Positions 30,083 to 36,441 of a stretch of DNA of 36,441 nucleotides are shown here, piece after piece. Both the position numbers and the translations under genes were made by a program. Within the stretch, counting starts at the first letter, position 1, and each line of letters starts with the position of its first letter. Origin of the DNA: Deltaproteobacteria bacterium (lineage in GTDB: Bacteria; Desulfobacterota; Desulfobulbia; Desulfobulbales; VMSU01); the NCBI GenBank assembly GCA_013151175.1, contig JAADIV010000143.1:1-36441 (forward strand). The letters are read 5' to 3'. The notes under the pieces are model-generated. The model saw nothing but the letters and a program-made list of their open reading frames with translations, was not told where the DNA came from and searched no databases.

Positions 30083-30367
30083 TTAAACTGCGGCAGCGGC
30101 ATTACGGGCCAGAAGGCTTTTAACCGTGGTAGTGGGTTGGGCGCCCTTGTCTAGCCACGCCTGTACCTTATCCTGTTTGATATTCAGGACTATCGGATCC
30201 TGCAGAGGGTCATAGGTACCGACAATCTCCAAGAATTTACCATCCCTGGGAGCCTCGGCATTCTGCACAACAATTCGATAAAAAGGTTTCTTTTTCCGGC
30301 CAAACCGGCTTAATCTTATCCTTACCGCCATTATTTGATTCTCCTGTATTTGATTAACGATGCGCAA
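30083..30367 (-). CDS. rpsP: 30S ribosomal protein S16 (start likely [11 protein letters not shown])
   Basis: [42 protein letters not shown]. Confidence 0.97.
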   Translation of the reverse strand: MRIVNQIQENQIMAVRIRLSRFGRKKKPFYRIVVQNAEAPRDGKFLEIVGTYDPLQDPIVLNIKQDKVQAWLDKGAQPTTTVKSLLARNAAAAV

Positions 30368-30386
30368 CGCACCTTGGCAATCGTTA

Positions 30387-31748
30387 CTAGCGGAAAAGTC
30401 CCTTTGGTCTCTTCCGTCTCTTCATCTTATTGGCGCCACCGCGTATCGGGCCGCGCATTTTCTTCATCATCTTCAACATTTCACTGTAACTCTTCAAAAC
30501 TCTGTTGACATCCTGCACCGAGGTGCCGGAGCCTGCCGCAATCCGCTTACGGCGATTGGCATTGATAATTTGATAACTCCGCCGTTCTTTGGGGGTCATG
30601 GAACTAATGACCGCCTCAATCCTGACCAGATCCCGCTCATCCGGTTTGGGCATATCCTTAATTTTCTTCATCTTATTCAGGCCGGGAATCATTCCCATGA
30701 TCTGCTCAAGACTGCCCATCTTTTTAATCTGTTGAATCTGATCACGAAAATCCTCCAGCGAGAAGGTATTTTTCCGCAACTTTTGAGCCAGATTGGCGGC
30801 CTGCTTCTGGTCAACAACCTCCTCCGCTTTCTCAATAAGTGTCAGAACATCGCCCATCCCCAGGATACGGGAAGCCAAGCGATCCGGGTGAAAAACATCC
30901 AGGGAATCAAGATCTTCCCCCACCCCAACAAATTTTATCGGACACTGGGTAACCTTTTTGATGGATAAGGCCGCCCCGCCCCTGGCATCACCATCCATCT
31001 TGGAAAGGACAACCCCGGTAATTTCCAAATCCTGATGGAATTTATCGGCAACGACAACCGCATCCTGGCCGGTCATGGCGTCCGCCACCAAAAGGATCTC
31101 TGCCGGCTGCACTGCCGCCTTGATCCTGGCCAGTTCGCCCATCAGGTCTTGATCGATGTGCAGACGGCCGGCAGTATCAATAATTACCGTGTCATAATTT
31201 TCATGGCGAGCAACAAGGACAGCGTTTTTACTAATATCAACGGGGTCCTGCTCCACCTTTGACGGATGCACCGGCACATCAACATCACCGGCCAATACCC
31301 GCAACTGCTCAATGGCGGCAGGCCGATAAACATCAGCCGGTACCAGATACGGCCGTCGCCCTTTCTTTTTTAAAACTTTGGCAATCTTGGCCGCCGAGGT
31401 GGTCTTACCAGAACCCTGCAACCCCACCATAAGAATTACCGCCGGCGACGCGCCGCCAAGCTGTAAATCAGATGTTTCACCACCAAGAAGATCGACCAGA
31501 GAATCATGGACAATCTTAATAACCTGCTGACCGGGGGATAGACTCTGCAATACCTCCAGGCCAATGGCCTTTTCGGTGACAGAGGCAATAAACTCCTTGA
31601 CTACCCCGAAGTTTACATCGGCCTCCAACAAGGCCATACGCACCTCGCGCATGGCGTCCCTGATATTGGCCTCTGACAGCTTACCACGGCCGCGCAGCTT
31701 TTTAAAAACCCCTTCCAGGTGGTCAGAAAGATTATCAAACATTAGCAA
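30387..31748 (-). CDS. ffh: Signal recognition particle protein Ffh
   Basis: VGLQGSGKTTSAAKIAKVLKKKGRRPYLVPADVYRPAAIEQL; DTAGRLHID; C-terminal Met-rich M domain. Confidence 0.98.
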   Translation of the reverse strand: MLMFDNLSDHLEGVFKKLRGRGKLSEANIRDAMREVRMALLEADVNFGVVKEFIASVTEKAIGLEVLQSLSPGQQVIKIVHDSLVDLLGGETSDLQLGGASPAVILMVGLQGSGKTTSAAKIAKVLKKKGRRPYLVPADVYRPAAIEQLRVLAGDVDVPVHPSKVEQDPVDISKNAVLVARHENYDTVIIDTAGRLHIDQDLMGELARIKAAVQPAEILLVADAMTGQDAVVVADKFHQDLEITGVVLSKMDGDARGGAALSIKKVTQCPIKFVGVGEDLDSLDVFHPDRLASRILGMGDVLTLIEKAEEVVDQKQAANLAQKLRKNTFSLEDFRDQIQQIKKMGSLEQIMGMIPGLNKMKKIKDMPKPDERDLVRIEAVISSMTPKERRSYQIINANRRKRIAAGSGTSVQDVNRVLKSYSEMLKMMKKMRGPIRGGANKMKRRKRPKGLFR

Positions 31749-31922
31749 TTAAACGCGCTTTAGCGCTTTTATTTTTTTTGGTCTTTGTTGATTAAAAATC
31801 CAATAACTAAAAAAACCGGAGTGACAACAAAAATTAAACGTCCAATGAACCCGCCAAATTACTGCCATTCACAAAAAATGTCAAGCAGATATCGTGTCAG
31901 GGGGCAGGGGGCAACGTATCAT

Positions 31923-31943
31923 GGGCAGGTTTAAAACCTGCCC
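31923..31943. repeat. Near-perfect palindrome in the fetB-like/ffh intergenic region
   Basis: GGGCAGGTTTAAAACCTGCCC: 10-bp arms around one central base; possible hairpin downstream of the fetB-like gene. Confidence 0.7.
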
Positions 31944-31962
31944 CTACACTATCCGAAACCTG

Positions 31963-32661
31963 TCACCTGCTTTGCAAGCGGAGAAATACCGCGCTAGATA
32001 TACCTGCCGCGCCAAATACCATACACATCACCATGATCTGATAGCGCACGGCGATAAGAGGCGATATACCGGAAAGTATCTGGCCGGTCATCATGCCGGG
32101 CAGAGATACAAGGCCCACGGCAAAGAGGGAATTGGTAATAGGAATAAGGGAGGTCTGCAGGGCCTGAGCCCTGGCTTGCTGATAATCTTTACCGCCTTCG
32201 ATCTCCGACTCAAATCGTTCGGCTCCCAGACTCACGGCGTTCATGGCATTGGCAAAGATCATCCCGGCAAGAGGAATAATGTAGCGCGAATTGAAGGTTG
32301 GCGAGAGGGATAATACCAGACCCACAACTATGGCAAGAGTAAATATACCACCAGTGGCAATGGCCAGTAACGCCTTGCCATATATCTGTTTATCCCTGTG
32401 CCTCATGGGCCGGAGAGCAATGAACCCCGCTGCCGCCAACATAAAGCTGAGGACGGCAATAACAAAAACAGGCTGATCATTGGAGAATATATAAGTTAGG
32501 GCGTAGCCGATCAGGAGAAGCTGCAACACCATGCGGATCAGGCCGTGAATAGTCGAGGAAATACTTATTTTCCAACGGATAAAGGTGACTATTACCAATA
32601 TTACAGGTATAAATGACAGCAGCAGATTGGCAATACTGATCTGGTATATTGAATGATTCAT
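31963..32661 (-). CDS. FetB/YbbM-like (UPF0014, TIGR00245 type) ABC transporter permease (start MNHSIYQISIAN)
   Basis: LLLIGYALTYIFSNDQPVFV; IIPLAGMIFANAMNAVSLGAERFESE; SLPGMMTGQILSGISPLIAVRYQIMVM. Confidence 0.88.
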   Translation of the reverse strand: MNHSIYQISIANLLLSFIPVILVIVTFIRWKISISSTIHGLIRMVLQLLLIGYALTYIFSNDQPVFVIAVLSFMLAAAGFIALRPMRHRDKQIYGKALLAIATGGIFTLAIVVGLVLSLSPTFNSRYIIPLAGMIFANAMNAVSLGAERFESEIEGGKDYQQARAQALQTSLIPITNSLFAVGLVSLPGMMTGQILSGISPLIAVRYQIMVMCMVFGAAGISSAVFLRLQSR

Positions 32662-32877
32662 GGCTTTTTGTTTTGCTCTAAAAAGATGTCGACCGGCATT
32701 ATAGTCATATCTATCATAAAATAACAGCGATTCATCGATAATTAAACCGGAATCTACCAGTAATGCCGCCTGGTGACCGTGCAAATCCAACGGGTGGAGT
32801 AGAGCCAAATCAGGAAAACATAGAGAAAAGGCGGACAATTGAACTATCAGCACGGACATCTTTACCGGACAATAACC

Positions 32878-33873
32878 ATGCAAAATATTGGCCCTATGCT
32901 TACCAGAGGCCTTCTGATTAGCGGGCTGAGCATGATGGTTTTATTGCTCGGGCAGCCCGCCGCCGCGTCCAATTTTGGCCACTGGCTAACCGCTCTTAAA
33001 CAGCAGGCCAGAGCCGAGGGAATATCGGAGACCACAATTAACAAGAGCCTTAATGGCGTATATCCCAACAAGTTGGTGCTTAAACTTGACCGGAATCAAC
33101 CGGAATTCAAATTGAGCCTGGCTGAGTATTTAAAACGGGTTATACCTAAAAGTCGGATTCGGGCCGGCCGCAAAAAGATGCGGGAGAACCGGCAGCTACT
33201 GCATAATATTGCCGGTCGTTTTAAGGTACAGCCCCGTTTTCTGGTTGCCCTGTGGGGAATTGAGACGGACTTCGGCAGGGTGACAGGAAGCCTGCCAGTG
33301 GTGGAGGCCTTGATAACATTGGCCTATGATCCGCGCCGTAGCGACTTTTTCAGACGGGAGCTGTTGGCGGCCCTGCATATTATTGATGACGGCCGGGTGG
33401 GTAATAACCATTTGCGTGGCTCATGGGCCGGCGCCTTTGGCGGCCTGCAATTTATGCCCTCTGTATTTTTAAAATACGCGGTTGACTTTGATAACGATGG
33501 CACGATCGACCCATGGCATGACAATGGTGATCTTTTCGCCTCTGGCGCCAATTATCTGGCCAAATCAGGTTGGCACTTTAATGAGACATGGGGCCGTGAA
33601 GTTCATCTGCCGCCAGGCTTCGATTTTAGCTTAACAGGTCTGGCCAACCACAAAAAAATACCAACGTGGCAAGCTATTGGCGTGCGGCAAATAGACGGTT
33701 CTGACCTGCCAACCCGCGCATTGTCGAGTTCAATTATTATGGTCGATGATAATCGCAGGTCGTTTATGGTTTATAATAATTTCGGGGTATTGCTGAAGTG
33801 GAACCGCTCAATTTATTACGCTCTGGCGGTCGGTCTATTGGCCAATCAGCTAAAAAACGGCACTGGAAAATGA
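32878..33873 (+). CDS. MltB-like lytic murein transglycosylase (start uncertain; ORF opens at 32839)
   Basis: RFLVALWGIETDFGRVTGSLPVVEALITLAYDPRRSDFFRRELLAAL; GSWAGAFGGLQFMPSVFLKYAVDFDNDGTIDPW. Confidence 0.93.
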   Translation: MQNIGPMLTRGLLISGLSMMVLLLGQPAAASNFGHWLTALKQQARAEGISETTINKSLNGVYPNKLVLKLDRNQPEFKLSLAEYLKRVIPKSRIRAGRKKMRENRQLLHNIAGRFKVQPRFLVALWGIETDFGRVTGSLPVVEALITLAYDPRRSDFFRRELLAALHIIDDGRVGNNHLRGSWAGAFGGLQFMPSVFLKYAVDFDNDGTIDPWHDNGDLFASGANYLAKSGWHFNETWGREVHLPPGFDFSLTGLANHKKIPTWQAIGVRQIDGSDLPTRALSSSIIMVDDNRRSFMVYNNFGVLLKWNRSIYYALAVGLLANQLKNGTGK

Positions 33874-33913
33874 AAGGGAAATAGGGTACAATCTCCCTGC
33901 GGTTTGAGACTGC

Positions 33914-33990
33914 GCGCCCGTAGCTCAGCTGGATAGAGTACCGGACTTCGAATCCGAGGGTCGCCCGTTCGAATCGGGCCGGGCGCACCA
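33914..33990 (+). tRNA. tRNA-Arg (anticodon TCG), CCA encoded
   Basis: Acceptor GCGCCCG/CGGGCGC; anticodon loop CTTCGAA; T arm GCCCG-TTCGAAT-CGGGC; 3' ACCA. Confidence 0.95.
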
Positions 33991-34186
33991 GTAAAATCAA
34001 GGGGTTTCAGCCTTTATTAAGATTAACCCCCCTTTCTTTTTGCTCGTCAGCCCCCCCCACCCATCCTCACGCCCTAAATCCATAAAGTTAAAAAATAATT
34101 TATTTTAAAAGGGGACGTAGAATCAATTAGTTATACGATTTCATAATTTCATGGCAAAAATAATATTAATTGCTATATATAGAAAT

Positions 34187-34417
34187 ATGAGTTCATTAAA
34201 TCAGATACTACAAGAAGCAAGCCACTTGCCAGAAGACCAACGGTTTACTCTTGCCCACAGACTGTTAACAATTGGAGAGCCTTCCCTTTCCGAAAACGTT
34301 AAGCATGTCTGGGATGTCGAAATTCAAGACCGTATTGCTCGTTATGACCGGGGGGAAATACGGTCACGTCCAGTAGGTGAGGTTTTTTCTGAATTAGACC
34401 GGCGATTAAAAGCATGA
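34187..34417 (+). CDS. Addiction-module antitoxin-like protein (TIGR02574-type); ORF opens at 34151
   Basis: MSSLNQILQEASHLPEDQRFTLAHRLLTIGEPS...VWDVEIQDRIARYDRGEIRSRPVGEVFSELDRRLKA. Confidence 0.65.
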   Translation: MSSLNQILQEASHLPEDQRFTLAHRLLTIGEPSLSENVKHVWDVEIQDRIARYDRGEIRSRPVGEVFSELDRRLKA

Positions 34418-34488
34418 TCGTTGAGTTCCTCGCAGATGCTGAACAGGAACTGGTCGAAGCGGCACAATTCACCAATTTTGCCCATTGA
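34414..34488 (+). pseudogene. Truncated ParE/RelE-type toxin remnant (24 codons)
   Basis: ATGA-coupled start; MIVEFLADAEQELVEAAQFTNFAH* resembles the N-terminus of a ParE-like toxin, then stops. Confidence 0.5.
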
Positions 34489-34526
34489 TATACCTGTTCA
34501 TATAGCCCTTGCAAAAGGCTCCATAG

Positions 34527-34862
34527 TTACTTAAATTTTTTCCGGGCCGCGCCCGGCGGCTGGCTCAAAGGCTTGGGCTTGGCGTTTTTCGTAACCTTCC
34601 GCACCTTAAAATATACCTTGCTGTCTGGCACGCCCAACGTGTAGCTGACGCTTACCATATCTCCGTTTTGCAAATCATTGAGTGCAATACCTGCTCTGGC
34701 GGGGGTATAGGTCGTACGATTATCCAGGGTGATTGAGTGATTAGCATTTATTGCCACAATTCGTCCGACATCCACCCCGATGGGAACAAACATTCTGGCC
34801 TGGCTTAAAGCCGGCAACAAACAAAAAACAGCGCCAAAAAATAAAACTATCTTTAATTTCAT
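34527..34862 (-). CDS. Small exported hypothetical protein downstream of the PilY1-like gene
   Basis: Signal peptide MKLKIVLFFGAVFCLLPALSQA; GRIVAINANHSITLDNRTTYTP...NGDMVSVSYTLGVPDSKVYFKVRKV. Confidence 0.55.
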   Translation of the reverse strand: MKLKIVLFFGAVFCLLPALSQARMFVPIGVDVGRIVAINANHSITLDNRTTYTPARAGIALNDLQNGDMVSVSYTLGVPDSKVYFKVRKVTKNAKPKPLSQPPGAARKKFK

Positions 34863-35010
34863 GCTTATTCTCCAAAGTATATAAATGCTCACAGGACACC
34901 ATATCTTTCCGTGATTAGCCTGGTTTACGTATGACTAATACGCCGCGCCAGTCTGCTCACAAAAATCTCCGGCACCCTGTAAACACTTACAAGGATTGTG
35001 GTTAATGGCG

Positions 35011-35796
35011 CTAGTTGGAATTACCTTCCCGCCAATAATAGAGTTCCAGTCCGGAATCAGGTGACGGGATTTTATAAGGTGGGCTGCCGCCGCCAATTTC
35101 TCCCGGCCCAATGACCTTCCCCCCCATAGCCGCCATAGCCCCGACCTCACCATTACGAACAACAATATTAAAACCAGAGGGGATACCATATATATGGGCA
35201 TATTTACGGTATCGATCCGTAACGTCTTTTTGTTGGTTTATTTTATTGTTTACCACCGTATCGTTACCAGTATTTAAGTTAAGGGCGCTAGAGCCATCAC
35301 TATAATCAAGGGCATAGGCAAAACCGTTCCCCTGCGGATTACATGGATTGGCAGAATCAGGCTGATAGGTGGTGAAATAAATAGTGCCGTAAAAGAGGCT
35401 GAGCTTACTCAAAACCTTTTCGCCGCTATGAAGTTCATCGGTATAACCTGCCGGGTATGAGCAATGCGAACAGACGGTAGAGTCTCCCTGATCCGGCAGA
35501 ATAATATACCAACCCTTGGCATCATTCTCGTGCAGACGGCCCTCCTCAAGATAATCCAGACCATCAGTCAAATCGGTGTAAACCGCGTCATCAAAAAGGT
35601 CTTCCTGAAGAAATTTTTTCAGAGCATTATCTCGGTCAACAGGATTTGTGATGGTGGTTGAATGGCTAGGAAGAGAACTAACGGTAGTGCTGTCGTCCAA
35701 CTCATCACAGGTCAAATTGAGCAAATCATTCTCGGTGTAGGGTGATGACGAAACGGCAGCCGGGAAGCTTAGCTTACCGAAGCGCCGCTGCTGTCT
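35011..35796 (-). pseudogene. PilY1-like C-terminal part, frame 2 (open up to 35796), downstream of a frameshift
   Basis: KLSFPAAVSSSPYTENDLLNLTCDELDD...LFYGTIYFTTYQPDSANPCNPQGNGFAYALDYSDGSSAL...LELYYWREGNSN*. Confidence 0.7.
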
Positions 35797-36441
35797 TTAA
35801 CCGGCGTAGTAGGGTCTATCTGGCTTGTGGTAATATCCGAATCATCATAAATCGCGTAAACTCGGTTTCTAATCATGCTGTATGTGGGATGCTCACGGTC
35901 GCCTGTCCCCATAAATAAACTGTATATTGAATTAAGATTAGCAAAAGTCACATTGTCATAGTGATAGTTATGGCTGTCGAAATAGCTCCCCGCCCCGCCT
36001 GAAGAAACTGCCGGAGGATAAAAAGCCTTGCGGCCGGTATCCAAGGTATCCAGTCCGACCCGCATATCTCCGCTGCCGCTTAAACTGCCAGGATTGGCAG
36101 AAAAGATTTTCTTCACCACCCAGGAATGCGCACTGACCTGCCAGTTAGGCGCAGTCTTGGTGCCGTTATTCTGAACCGCAAAATCCCACTGCAATTTATA
36201 GATATTACTGTAAATATCCGTAAAATAAACAACTTGCAGATCCCGATTTATGTGTTCTGTCTGCACGACCCCGCTAGTGTCGGTGTATGAGTAATTGTAA
36301 TTACCATAAACAATAGAAGGATCGGCGGGGAAGCAAAATTTCATTCCGGTCAAAGTTTGCGCCAGACCGGTGGTGAAAACGCTGCAACAACTTTCAGAAT
36401 ATTTTGGAGAAACAAGGAAGTGTTGTGTGTGCAGGGAATTG
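35769..36441 (-). pseudogene. PilY1-like beta-propeller part, frame 1; open to the window edge (partial)
   Basis: INRDLQVVYFTDIYSNIYKLQWDF...YSLFMGTGDREHPTYSMIRNRVYAIYDDSD; frame stays open upstream (NSLHTQHFLVSPKYSESCCSVFTTGLAQTLTG) to 36440. Confidence 0.7.

Noticed and set aside
30360-30968. 202-aa plus-strand ORF opposite ffh
   Set aside because: Antisense to Ffh; no independent coding evidence.
32662-32883. N-terminal extension of the FetB-like ORF
   Set aside because: Upstream of the natural start MNHSIYQ; no permease or ATPase signature and overlaps the divergent MltB-like gene region.
33764-34000. Minus-strand ORF MILLVRPARFERATLGFEVRYSIQLSYGRAVSNRRE...
   Set aside because: Start is antisense to tRNA-Arg; this peptide pattern is a familiar spurious translation of tRNA genes.
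34935-35201. 88-aa minus-strand ORF overlapping the PilY1-like C-terminus
   Set aside because: Overlaps the better supported frame ending LELYYWREGNSN*; no recognisable domain.

Overview
The window looks like a mostly housekeeping stretch of a deltaproteobacterial-type (Desulfobacterota-like) chromosome; this is inferred from gene content, not from a search. Left part: rlpA, a GNAT, yqeY, typA and murJ. Next is a tightly overlapped set of CNBD protein, TrmJ-like methyltransferase, small CxxCH protein and GGEEF diguanylate cyclase. A minus-strand signalling block follows (8.7-16.1 kb): a CxxCH-containing DUF3365-like GGEEF cyclase, a solo periplasmic binding protein, a hybrid histidine kinase with Hpt, and a REC-GGDDF response regulator. 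Then comes a long minus-strand housekeeping series: ffh, rpsP, KH protein, rimM, trmD (with an extra C-terminal SPOUT-like methyltransferase domain), rplS, rnhB, yraN, pdxA, tmk, TPR lipoprotein, lipoprotein, radical SAM (TIGR03960-type), rng, hslV, hslU. The right end holds a FetB-like permease, an MltB-like transglycosylase, tRNA-Arg(TCG), a toxin-antitoxin remnant and a frameshifted PilY1-like gene running off the edge. The most unusual signal is a family of short intergenic repeats (terminal motif GGTAACTATTCAGC, internal module CATYCGGAGTCTRCGCTTACCT, and a 46-bp block). They occupy the gaps of the c-di-GMP/two-component block and recur at the left window edge. No CRISPR array, prophage or complete transposon was seen.
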